NCBI GenBank assembly: GCA_009823395.1
Contig: CM020505.1
Location: forward strand, 6,007,629-6,071,628
Origin: Thamnaconus septentrionalis
Lineage: Eukaryota > Chordata > Actinopteri > Tetraodontiformes > Monacanthidae
Length of the DNA: 64,000 bases
Direction: 5' to 3'
A program made the translations under genes and the position numbers. Of this stretch, positions 26,587 to 36,998 are shown one piece after another. Position 1 is the first letter of the stretch; every line of letters begins with the position of its first letter. The notes beneath the pieces are model-generated. The model saw only the letters and a list, made by a program, of their open reading frames with translations. It was not told where the DNA came from and did no database searches.

Positions 26587-28104
26587 CTGGATGAGACATG
26601 CACACATGGTCATATATGCACACAAACACCCCGATACACACCGAATAAATTATTTGTGCATTACACCGATATACTTTTGCAATCCCTCTATCCACACAAA
26701 CCAGCAGACAAACAGCAACCTGTGTGCTATAGTAAATACTTAATGTCCCTAGCTTTTTTACTGTACATGAGTACTGTACTTAAACTGATACAACAATAAT
26801 TTAAATTAGATGATTATTCAAAATGGGAATAATTAGCTTGGAATCAGTGCGACAAACAAAATCAAATCTTGAAAATGGTATCATTATAGAGCCACCACAA
26901 GCACTCACGTATATGCAGAAATCATGAAAAGTTAACAACAGGGAGCCTGAAAGTCTGAAGTACTAATACTCACTGACTGATTTTCCCGGAATGACTACCG
27001 ACACACACCTCCACCTGTCTATATTTGTGCACCACTGCAGATCAAATCAAGCGACCGGCAAAGGACCATGGATGATTCAAAGAAACAGCTTTGAGCAAGC
27101 AAAAATATATTTTCATACCACATGGTTTCTTTCTTTCCTTATGTGTGTGCATAACAGATACAAAATGAGATATACCATATGGCAGACATGAGGTGAAAAT
27201 ACTAGTTGGCCAGATGGTCCAGGACTGTTCAGTAAACACATCGTAAACACATTGTGTTGTCTCTAATTTGCAAAGTACTCCGTATTAGACAGAGTAAGTA
27301 AAGACTGTCAGTCTGCTCCAAAAGATCCCTTAGAGAGTAGTTAGAAAGTATTGACAACACATTTAACCAAACGTATACCTATGCCTCATAGTAAAGAATA
27401 TGGGAGATACTACTTATACCTCAAAATATCAGCGAGAACACCAACTCAAACAGAATCCAACAAAATTCCAAAAATCCAACCTGTAGCTGTTCAACTTGAA
27501 ATCTTTACATGTATATATACTGTATATATACAGTCATTAAAAAGAGTGGCATTTTAATGTCAACTTACCTGCCACGGTCAGTGCGCCCTCGTGCCTTCCT
27601 TGCTGGGTGTGTGACAACAAAGTGAGACTACAGGTTAAAGTTAAAACGAGCCACCTGGAGGACTAATCTACTGGCTCACAGTAATCCATGTTATCTGATT
27701 GCTGTCCTGCTGGTGCCCTGGGAGTGTTGTGTCTCCTCTTGATCCAGAACCAGCCAACCAGCCTGTCCAGCAGGAGGAGGCTTGATGAAGATTTGTCACA
27801 TATGAACACAGTCCCTTATACGCAAGAAAAATACACCAGAAAAGTGATTTAGTAGTTTGCCAGGTTTAAAGGTTTTGAAATTTTCAGCCAAGAATCTTTG
27901 GAATGAACCAACTTTATTCATAGGTATACAGAAGAAAATATGTATCTTTTCATGTCAAAAACAAAGCCCCATTTAGTACCAACAGGGTGGTGATGTTGAG
28001 GAGGGGGCTCACAAATATTTAAAAAATAATAATAATACAAACAGTAGGCCAAACATAATTTGGTAGCAATAACTTGAAAAGAAATTTGAACATTTGAACA
28101 TTTG
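26587..28104 (-). other. ubap1l 5' UTR intron and upstream flank
   Basis: 26587-27568 is the intron between the noncoding exon (ending 27569) and the first coding exon. 27620-28104 is intergenic and AT-rich with nothing recognised. Confidence 0.5.
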
Positions 28105-28368
28105 AAGCAACATGGTGGGCGACACAGTGGTGAAGTAGTTAGCCTCGTGGGTTAGATTCCGGGCCTGGTGTTTGCATGTTCTCCCTGTGTCTGTGTGGAT
28201 GTTCTCCAGCTTCCTCCCACAGTCCCAAAACATGCATGGAAGGTGAATTGGAAACTCTAAATAGGTGTGAATGGTTGTCTCTATGTGGCCCTGCGATGAA
28301 GTGGTGACTTGTCCAGGGTGACCCCCTGCCTTCACCTTATGACAGCTGGGAGAGGCTCCAGATTAAAA
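28105..28368 (+). repeat. tRNA-derived SINE with L2-like tail
   Basis: Runs GGTTAGATTCCGGGCC (B-box-like), TTTGCATGTTCTCCCTGTG, TTCCTCCCACAGTCC, TCTCTATGTGGCCCTGCGATG, TGTCCAGGGTGACCCC and TGACAGCTGGGAGAGGCTCC. This is the well-known phrase order of a SINE spread through acanthomorph fish genomes. Slightly degraded. Confidence 0.8.
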
Positions 28369-28495
28369 TTAGAATAAATTTGATTCAATCAACCAAGAAG
28401 ACGCAGCTGATTCTGAACGTGTCTCTGAGATGAAGATGTTTTCACACATTTTCAGTCAATGAAATGCAAACACAGCAGCATTTGACATTTGACCA

Positions 28496-28501
28496 TTTAT
28501 T
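28496..28501 (-). terminator. pdcd7 poly(A) signal
   Basis: Minus-strand AATAAA 63 bases past the pdcd7 stop. Confidence 0.5.
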
Positions 28502-28563
28502 TGTTGCAGGTCTTAAAAACAGTGGCTTTCTCTCACACACACACAAGCACACAGGTTATAGCA

Positions 28564-31322
28564 TCACGTGCACTGGGCAGGAGTGTGCAGAGAAGAAGCC
28601 CAGAGGTGGTCTGATGGTAACTCTGGTTCAACCCAGTCTTGAGGAACAGGAGAACCTTCAGGATGAGCCGCTGCCACCACAAACATATCCCACTCTTTCC
28701 TGAAGAAAGATTACATATCAAGTTACAGTCATGCGCTTTGTTTCAAAAGCAGCAAGTTTGCCGTGAAACAAATTAAATGCCTAGAAAAATATGTTTCCAT
28801 CGACATGCATCAATAATTGAACTGGTCACGTGACCCCGTACGTCACGTTTGGTGCCGTGTAAATGCAAAAAAAAAAAAAAGTGTTTCCATGACACTTTTG
28901 CGATATACGTCTATATCAATATGTCTGATAAACCACCTCATGAGAGCGTAAAAGCCTTTTGGCCATATTTGAGAGGTTTTTCCAAGTTGACGTTTCCATT
29001 ATCAGTTTTTTATTGCAATATTTAGGTTTTGTGCCATTCTAGGGGTAATGGAAACACAGCTACTGACAGACTGTTCTTATCAAGAAAAAAGACGACTCAC
29101 CTGATTTGTAGTAAAGTATGCAGTGAGTGTTGAGCCTGGCTGTAATAGTCAGTAAAGGCTTGTAGAACAGGAGTCGTAGCAAACCCATCTGGGAAAAAAA
29201 AAAAACATGATTTTTTTTTGTTTTGTTTTTACCATGATATGGTGTAAAACACATCAGCTTCAGGTCCACTCGTGTTGGACACGGACAAGACGGACTCACC
29301 TCCGAACAACATTGCGTCCACGCTCTGTTTCTTCTGCAGCCATTTATCCATCTCATTCTTTACTTGTTTCTCCCGCTCCCTCATTCTCTCTTCCTCCTGC
29401 TCCCCCTCGAGCATGACCATTAGAGCTCTCTCCTCTGATGCGTACACTGTCGTCCTCGACTTCAGTACATTCCTTAGCTTCTCTAAGCGGCCGTAGAAGG
29501 CTTCTTCACACTCGAGCTCAGTCACAATACCTGCCACACAGACACAAAGAGGGTCACAAAATGTCATGTCTGCAAAGATACAATGAAAACGAAAAACAAA
29601 TGAAAGTAATTATAAGAACGAAGTGAACGTCAAAGTTTGTCTGTGGAACTGTGTTACAGAGATATATTGTATTGGTAGGGATAGGAATGCTTAGTGTTAT
29701 TAACAAATAGCCATATCATCTTTATGGTAACAAACAATACTGTATTTTTGTTCAAGAACAGCAAACCAATTAGCTGAAGGAGTTTGTGGGATCTATAGGC
29801 CAACAGATTGTCTTTTCTTTGACAATCATTAATAAAACACAATCGGTTGTAAAACATTGTTGGCATCCGCCATGTCTTTAACACTCATGGGTGCTAATCT
29901 GTTTAAATTAAATGTAAGGAAAACAAAAAACAAAAACAAAACATAAATGGCTATATTTCCACATAATTGGATTAGGAATTGTAACTCACATTTTCTTGAT
30001 GCTGCCTCTTTCCTTAGTTTGCGCAGTTTCTCCAGAGATCTCAATATATCCTGCATCCTCTTCACATCACTCTGCTTCTTCCTCACTCACAAAGGACGGC
30101 ATCTGCAGCCAACTTCAGCTCCTGCTCCTGGGACACAACAACGTCAAAGCAGAGCAGCGGCACTTGTTTTATTCACCTTTTCTTTCTCCACACGACTCAA
30201 CATGTTTTGTTTTTTTTAATGTTGCAACAGTGTAGTTTCCCAATTCGGGATCAATAAAGTACATCCATCCATCTAGAGTTTGAACTGACAAACATATATT
30301 TTTTTATTTACCCTCTTCCTGTCCTCGACCTGACGTATCTTGTGCAGCCTCCACGCGTCTATGGCAGCCTCGGCCTCTAGATGGCGCTGCTCCCTCTCCC
30401 TCCGGTCCATGTCGTGATGCTGCTTCGCTCTCAGCCGTCGCGCCTTCCTCTTGGCGGCGGCGCTGGACACCGCAGAAACGCGGCTGTCTAAACTCTCCAG
30501 CAGCTTCAACTTGTCTTCGAGTTCACTCTTCAGCCGCGAAGCCGTCGCAAAGGAGTCGAGCCACTCCGACTCGTCGTCCGTGTTGCTCTGCAACGTGTCG
30601 CAGGACTCTCTGAGCTGCGCGAGGAGTCGCGCGGCTCCGTTGAGAGTCTCTCTCAGCTCGGGGGCGCAGCTGGGTTGGGGCTTCGTTTGCGGACTCTTGG
30701 GCGGTCGTGTCCTTCTCTGCAAGAAGTCTCGAATCCATTGCTGGTCTTTTCTCTTCTGTATAGTCGCCTCGTCCTCGGCTGGCGCCGTCGTCTGCGTCCT
30801 TTGGTCGTGGTTTTCCACTTGCTGGAGAACCGGAGGGCAGCTCGGCGGATACCTGCCGGTGCTGAAGTCCTGATACATGTGCTGCTGCTGCTGCGGTGGC
30901 GCATGGTTGTTGAACTGATACTGTGCATTTGGAGGGTCGAATCGACTGTGCTGCTGGAAGGACTGGAATGAGGGAATGCCTCTCTGGTCGTACGTGTTGT
31001 GTGGCGCGTAGGGCACCGGGTCAGACACATGTCCGGGCGGCGGACGACTATAGTCGGGGTTGTCGGGAAGACCGTAGGCGCGAAACCCGGAAATGCAATT
31101 TTCTGAAACAGGCTCGACACCGGGAGGAGGCACCGTGAAGTTAGACCACGGTCCGTAAGACTGGGAATCGTAGCCCCGCGTAGACGTCCATTGCGACGCG
31201 ATGTTGGCGTGAGTGGAGCCGCCAGCTGCGTTCGTCGGTACCCTGTTATAGGTGTACGGCGGCTGCGGGTAGAGCCCGTTCACGGCAGGAGGTTCGTGCT
31301 GATGTGACGCGTTAAAGTCCAT
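28564..31322 (-). CDS. pdcd7: Programmed cell death 7 / U11-U12 snRNP 59 kDa protein, with an apparent frameshift
   Basis: Homologue of PDCD7 (U11-59K), a component of the minor-spliceosome U11/U12 di-snRNP. Five exons: 31322-30312, 30127-29990, 29530-29300, 29188-29101, 28699-28564. Exon 1 (337 codons) opens MDFNASHQHEPPAVNG and is Pro/Gln/Tyr-rich, becoming Arg/Glu-rich with coiled-coil character (EREQRHLEAEAAIDAWRLHK). Exon 2 has EQELKLAADAVL then VRKKQSDVKRMQDILRSLEK. Exon 3 ends in the highly conserved EERALMVMLEGEQEEERM block. Exon 5 ends WASSLHTPAQCT, in place of the human WATAVKLH end. Inside exon 2, near 30085-30092, the frame jumps by one base and hits TGA. Restoring one base also restores the splice phase of exons 3-5, so a 1-nt deletion or an assembly error is likely. 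The deduced protein is about 490 aa, like its relatives. Confidence 0.88.
28780..29060. mobile_element. Putative MITE with TGTTTCCAT termini
   Basis: The left edge reads ATGTTTCCATCGAC (about 28789) and the right edge GTAATGGAAACACAG (about 29045), an inverted TGTTTCCAT. A further internal TTTCCAT occurs at 28990. It sits in the intron between pdcd7 exons 4 and 5. No clear target duplication, so the family is uncertain. Confidence 0.4.
30205..30278 (+). repeat. LINE 3' tail remnant
   Basis: GTAGTTTCCCAATTCGGGAT followed by CAATAAAG and CATCCATC repeats matches the 3' end of common fish LINEs. It lies in pdcd7 intron 1. Confidence 0.6.
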
Positions 31323-31374
31323 GATTTCACTAAAATCCACTCTTACTATCCTTCTTGTTGTTCTTGTCACTGTT

Positions 31375-31460
31375 GATGTTTCTTCTTCTGCTTCTTTTCT
31401 TCTTCTTCTTCTTCTTCCTATGTTAGTGGACGACGTTTCACTGTATTACCGCCACCATCT
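31375..31460 (-). promoter_or_regulatory. pdcd7 5' flank with a CTT-tract / ATTACCGCCACC element
   Basis: A long (CTT)n tract (about 31380-31419) and ATTACCGCCACC (31445-31456) lie 50-140 bp upstream of the pdcd7 ATG, the same arrangement as at uqcrfs1. Confidence 0.45.
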
Positions 31461-32340
31461 GGTAGGGAGAGTAAGTCACTCATTTCCATCGAGGCCCACA
31501 TCTGCTCTGTGCTTGCCCTCAGAGGGCCGATTGTAACTGTCGTACAGTATACATGCAAAAACACAATAGCTATCTCCATGATTGATATTTTTATTCAAAT
31601 GACCAACATTATGTATGCATTTGCATATCCTCTTTTTGTCTCTCAAGACGTTATTCCTCTGCTACAGCATCCATTGCAATCAAGTGCAAATGGCCATTTG
31701 TTCAAATTAGACGATGATGTCATTTGGCGGCTTTTAGGACAGCCAATAGCGACTTTCTTTACTGAGGAGTTGGGAACACTGCCCTGTCAATTCCCGAGCA
31801 ATTAACTGTTTCCTCTCATTGCAAACACGTCGTATTCAGTGAGCTTTAACTGCATTTGTGCAATAAAGTGGCATTAGCACAAAAAAGAGAACACGGGCTA
31901 AATTCTCATTTTGTTTGAAATGGAGAGGACGTGACTGTTAGCGTTACCTCGTTGGTGGCGCGTAGACACGGGGAAGCGGTGAGCAGCAAAAAAAGAAAAA
32001 AAAAAAACCCGGAAGTGTGTAAAGTATTGGTCATATGACAAGCCGCGCTAACTCCGGGTTACCGCCGGAGGAAAATGCTGCCTAAATATGCTTAAAATCC
32101 GGCCACTGTGACCGATAACCACGACGGATACGGTAAAACGACCCCCTCGATCTTATTTATGCTACAATAACTGTGTTATGGTATCGAATGTTTGAGCTGA
32201 GCGAGTCGTAGCTCCCCTCACATCACCTCAGAATGTAGCTGTTTTAGCTTCCTTCCCCTCCTTTTAACGCCTCGAATAGCGGCGCACAACTATCACGGTC
32301 TTAAAATGTTCGCTGCGCCTGTTTCTGGATGTTTCCACAG
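31461..32340. promoter_or_regulatory. Shared upstream region of pdcd7 (minus) and spg21 (plus)
   Basis: About 1 kb separates the two start codons. CpG-containing sequence at 31930-32140 holds a consensus ETS site CCCGGAAGTG (32008-32017) and ATTGG (CCAAT on the other strand, 32026-32030). A noncoding spg21 exon appears to end at 32132 (ATACG|GTAAAA), with its intron ending TTTCCACAG at 32340, directly before the ATG. Confidence 0.5.
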
Positions 32341-35300
32341 ATGGAGCAAATCAAACTGTCACCGGACTACAGCTGGTTTAGAAGCACAGTGCCGCTAAAG
32401 AGGGTAAGTAACGAGTGTGCCGTCCCCGATGGCCCCCTTTCATCGCAGGAAAACAAGTGCACGTTTGGAGAAATTGGCAGCTGACCACAGTCTGGTTCCT
32501 GTTTTCTTGTCGGTGAAATGGCACACAGACACATTTCCTGATTTTTATTATTTCTCATATTTGGGATCTCTATGTTGTTTGCGATCAGTTTGTTTTCTCT
32601 CTGAAATTCATTGTTATGTGTTTAGTTTTTCCATGCCCCCCCCACCAAAAGCTCAATTTCCCGATTTTGCATCTTCACAATAAGAGCTCTTCAACGAGCA
32701 CGTCAGATGTATTATAACGCCAACAGTGGCTGGCTGTTGCAGTGAAACCAACAAACGAAAATGTATTGTTGTTCGACAAGTCCACCACATCAAATGATCC
32801 ATCCAGGGTCACCAGGTTGCTGGAGCCTGATTCCAGCAGTCTTGGGTGAAAGCGGCTTTACACCCACGTCTGGTTGAAGTCGTGAGTTCATTGCAGGGCC
32901 ACAAAGAGGCTACTGATACTCACATCTACAGCCAGCTTAGCAAATTTGAATGGAGAGAAAGCCAGAGCACCCCGAGAGAGAGAAGCCATACAGACACAGC
33001 GAAAAGATGTGCAACCTTCTCGCTCTGAGGTGGAAGTGCTAACAACCACTGAACCACCATGAAAAGACCACATAGAAGCATTTAAAAATAAAACTGGGAA
33101 AATTAAAAGGATTGTTCAGGATTTTGAACAAGCGAGTATATACCATTGCACAGTCAATGGAAAAGTATCGTGTTAAAATATGTTCATATTTCTGAAGCAA
33201 CTCCTATATTGATGCAAAATATGAAAGAAAAATCAAATTTCTTGAATTTTAATGAAATATTAAAATAGAAGAGACCAAATTCAGTTTTCAGGCATTTCTA
33301 ATTACTTAATTTACGCTCTCTCTCTCTTTCTCTCTCTACCAGATTATTGTTGATGATGATGACAGTAAGGTGTGGTCACTGTATGATGCTGGCCCGAAGA
33401 GCATCAGGTGTCCCATCATCTTCCTCCCTCCCGTCAGTGGAACAGCTGATGTGTTTTTCCAGCAGGTGTTGGCTCTGACAGGTTGGGGCTACAGAGTCAT
33501 CTCAGTGAGTTTGTTACCAAAGACACTAATTCACTTAAAAAAGCAAAGACGCCGATAACTGAAAAATCAGAAATAATCGGAGACATGGAAACTACTTGTT
33601 TGAGTTGTAAGAATTCCTAAAGTTAAATCAGTTCTATTTCAAAGAAAATGTTCTAATGTCATCAGAATTACATAAAGTCATGGAGATTGAGATACATGAA
33701 AGACATACGATACACAAACTGGACTGAGTAAACCGCAGTTGTCACGTTTAGTAAAGGATCTGAATTTGCTGCAACGTACCAAATCAACTAATTCAACAAA
33801 AGGAGGGAAGGTGTAATTGCAAAAACAAATCTGCCTCTTTTCTCTTCAGGTGCAGTATCCGGTGTACTGGGACCTTCTGGAATTCTGTGACGGTTTCAGG
33901 AAACTTCTTGATCACTTGCATTTAGATAAAGTAAGTCTGTGACAAGTTTTTACCTAAAATTGATTCATGTTTTTGTTGTTCAGTAGTCCACAAAAAATGT
34001 ACAATAAATGTGTTTGTATCACAAATGCATGCTTACGAAGTATTCTAAAAAAACGTTTTAGAGTTTCATAGGGAAAGTAGACACATCTATTCACTTGCAG
34101 CATCATTTCCACTTTCTTTTTTTTTTTAATCTAAGCTCTAATTCAAAGTAAAAGCACTGATTAAGAGTTCTGAAACTGGGACTCTCACAACGGAATCTCG
34201 CTAAACACGAAAACTCAATAGTCATTTATCCCGCTTCACCTGCAGAAGGTCTCTTCTGTTGGCCCACGGCCAGTAAGGGACCACAATACTGATGATTTAA
34301 TCAAGTAGTAATTATTGGTGTCTTGAAACTTTAGGTCCATCTGTTCGGAGCCTCTCTGGGTGGATTCTTGGCGCAGAAGTTTGCAGAGTACACACACAAG
34401 TCTCCAAGAGTGCACTCGCTGATGCTGTGCAACTCATTCAGTGATACCACTATCTTCAATCAGACCTGGACCGCAAACAGGTAAACTATTTTTGCTGTTG
34501 AATAGAACGAACGTTCATCACCTCAGTGTGCAACGTTCACGATTCCGTTTGTTTTCGTGTCCGTGGCCTTGCAGCTTCTGGTTGATGCCAGCTTTCATGC
34601 TAAAGAAGATTGTTCTGGGGAACTTTGCCAAAGGACCAGTAGATTCCAAAATGGCTGACGCGATCGACTTCATGGTTGACAGAGTAAGTGCACTCGGCAA
34701 TTTTTTTTTTTAAATATAATTTTTATTGCATCACAAGCTGCATTTCCATGACCCCTCTAATTGTGCAAAAACTGCATTAAAATATTAAACGGCAAGGAAA
34801 TTAAATATATATATGTATATCTATATATATTTGTAATTAGACCGTATTGTTTTGAATGCATGTGAGTTGTCATTTACTGAAGTTGGGTATTAATGTGTTT
34901 GTGTTTGCTGCAGCTGGAGAGTCTGAACCAAGGTGAGCTGGCGTCACGTTTAACACTGAACTGCCAGAACTCGTACGTGGAGCCGCACAAAATTAAAGAT
35001 GTTGCTGTGACAATTATTGATGTAAGTCTTCTATATTTAAATATGTTACTGATTTGTGTATGTGTGTGTGTGTGTGCGCGCTCGCGCAGGCTGATGAAGC
35101 CTTTCAACACACTGCACTCACTTTTTCTGAAACAAGATCTCGTTCATTGCAAAGTGTTAAATTCTATCTATTACATCATTTTTCGACTCTCAAACAAGTT
35201 TTAACATTGACAATGCTTCTTCTGTGATGCTGACGAGCAGGTTTTTGATCAAAGTGCACTGTCACTGGAGGCCAAGGAGGACATGTATAAATTATATCCC

Positions 35301-35804
35301 AACGCTCGGCGAGCTCATCTGAAAACTGGAGGGAATTTCCCGTATCTCTGCCGGAGCGCTGAAGTCAACCTCTACATTCAGGTACGACGGATCTCTCTAC
35401 GCAAGTTGTGGTAATGAAGACATGCATGCCACATTTTACAACAACTGCCCATTGTACGCATCCCCCAGTCGTATCCCTTTCGTCATCACCATTTAAAGGG
35501 AAAATTCACCCGTCATTGGTAATTTCTCTGTCTTACGAATGTATTGCGCTACACAAATATGTGTTGTTTTTTATTATTATTGTTTTTTTAGCTTTGAACT
35601 TACCTTAAAAATAACTTTTGTGACGTGCGCACAATGACAATAATACAATCTTGAAATAACGCGCTGGTTTGCTTCCAGATTCACCTGCGGCAGTTCCACG
35701 GGACCAGGTACGCTGCCATCAGCCCGGCCATGGTGAGCGCAGAGGAGCTGGAGGAGCAGGACGGCAACGCCACAAACAACCAAGACTTTGACGATAACCA
35801 ATGA
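32341..35804 (+). CDS. spg21: Maspardin (SPG21, CD4-interacting alpha/beta-hydrolase-fold protein)
   Basis: Orthologue of maspardin, an endosomal/cytosolic alpha/beta-hydrolase-fold protein that binds the CD4 tail and RAB7; loss in humans causes Mast syndrome (SPG21). Eight exons: 32341-32403, 33343-33504, 33850-33930, 34335-34480, 34575-34683, 34914-35021, 35241-35381, 35679-35804. They total 936 nt (311 aa; human 308) and every splice phase fits. Visible landmarks are [33 protein letters not shown], the nucleophile-elbow motif FGASLGG with Ser109, [19 protein letters not shown] and [17 protein letters not shown]. The last 20 residues are acidic and Asn/Gln-rich, as is usual. The start ATG lies directly after an acceptor, so the first exon is noncoding. 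Confidence 0.97.
32780..33075 (-). repeat. Degraded SINE/L2-tail copy
   Basis: Read on the plus strand, it is a diverged reverse complement of the same SINE family as at 28.1 kb: TTCATTGCAGGGCCACA, ACTCACATCTACAGCCA, ACAGACACAGCGAAAAG and AACCACTGAACCACCATG in the expected order. It lies in the intron between spg21 coding exons 1 and 2. Confidence 0.7.
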
Positions 35805-36597
35805 GACGTTTACAATTTTAAACCATTTGTCAACCCTGCGACGGGCGTCCGATCGAACAGGACTTTGTCCATGGAGCTCCGAGACAGCCAGCCTCCAGGC
35901 CAACTGGATTTCTATTTCAGATGGATAAAGCAATACTTTAATAAGAGCTATACATTTATTTTTCCTGGAATCCTGCAATGATTAGAGTCTCTTGCCTTAT
36001 GTTGAACACGTCTGATTGTTCCGTTTGTCCATCCTTTATAAATTGATAATGAACTGAACAATATTTCATACATTCATAGATATCTGTACTTTCGTTATGA
36101 CTTAATTATTATTTACTATTTTAAGCACACTTATTTTATTTTATGTAGATACTTCAGTTGAAATTTCAATTTTGCTGCCGATTCCTTAAAGCTAGAAACA
36201 AATCTGTAGTGCCTTACACCTAATGCATGGACATAAAACAACCCATCCAATACTTCAATCGCTATCATTGAAGAGGTCTCCTCTTTGAGAAACGGAACTG
36301 CTGTCGTCTACAGAGTGATTCCTAAAGTCTCCACAGGTTTGGGGCCAACAATTTTCTTTTGCAGGTGAAGGGGGTGTCCACGGGGTGTTATCATGTGATA
36401 AACCATCACAAAACAGCATTAAGATGGCATCTGACTGGTATGCAGAACACATTTTTCAGAGGTTGCACAGTCACTCTTACTCAATATGAATATCTTCATT
36501 TTTTTTGACCCCCCGACTTGGCTTGTTTAAATGTTGAATCTGCTCATAAACCACGATTTACAAGACATGACAGCCTCTTATTTTCTAATCTGTGTCA

Positions 36598-36603
36598 TTT
36601 ATT
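36598..36603 (-). terminator. Candidate shcbp1 poly(A) signal
   Basis: Minus-strand AATAAA about 395 bases past the shcbp1 stop. It lies between the convergent 3' ends of spg21 and shcbp1. Confidence 0.35.
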
Positions 36604-36998
36604 TTAAGAGTGCATTGCTTTGAACCACCAAACTGAAGATAACAATCATCCAAAGTAAAACACCAAACAAAGTATAAAGTGACAAGTGTAATTCAACCAA
36701 AAAAAAACAACCCAAGAATTATCTTCAAACAAAAATAAAAAAAACAAGCCTTTACATTCAGTGTCTGAGGCTTACGGACACAGATGTACGGAGGCATTCA
36801 GATAGGTTAAACCCAACAGGTTAATCCTAACATTAAATACAACTGTTCAGCGTAAAAGGTAAATGTGAGTCAGCGCCTAAAAAAACCGATCATAAAACAT
36901 TAAGATAAAGACTATTGCTCTAAAATACAAAGGACTTCGCCTTTGAACACATTTTGAGTTAAAGTCCGACATTTAAGAGCAACGGATTCTTGGAACCA

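Noticed and set aside
30451..31138. Open frames on the plus strand and alternative minus frames over pdcd7 exon 1
   Set aside because: They are shadows of the GC-rich pdcd7 coding exon.
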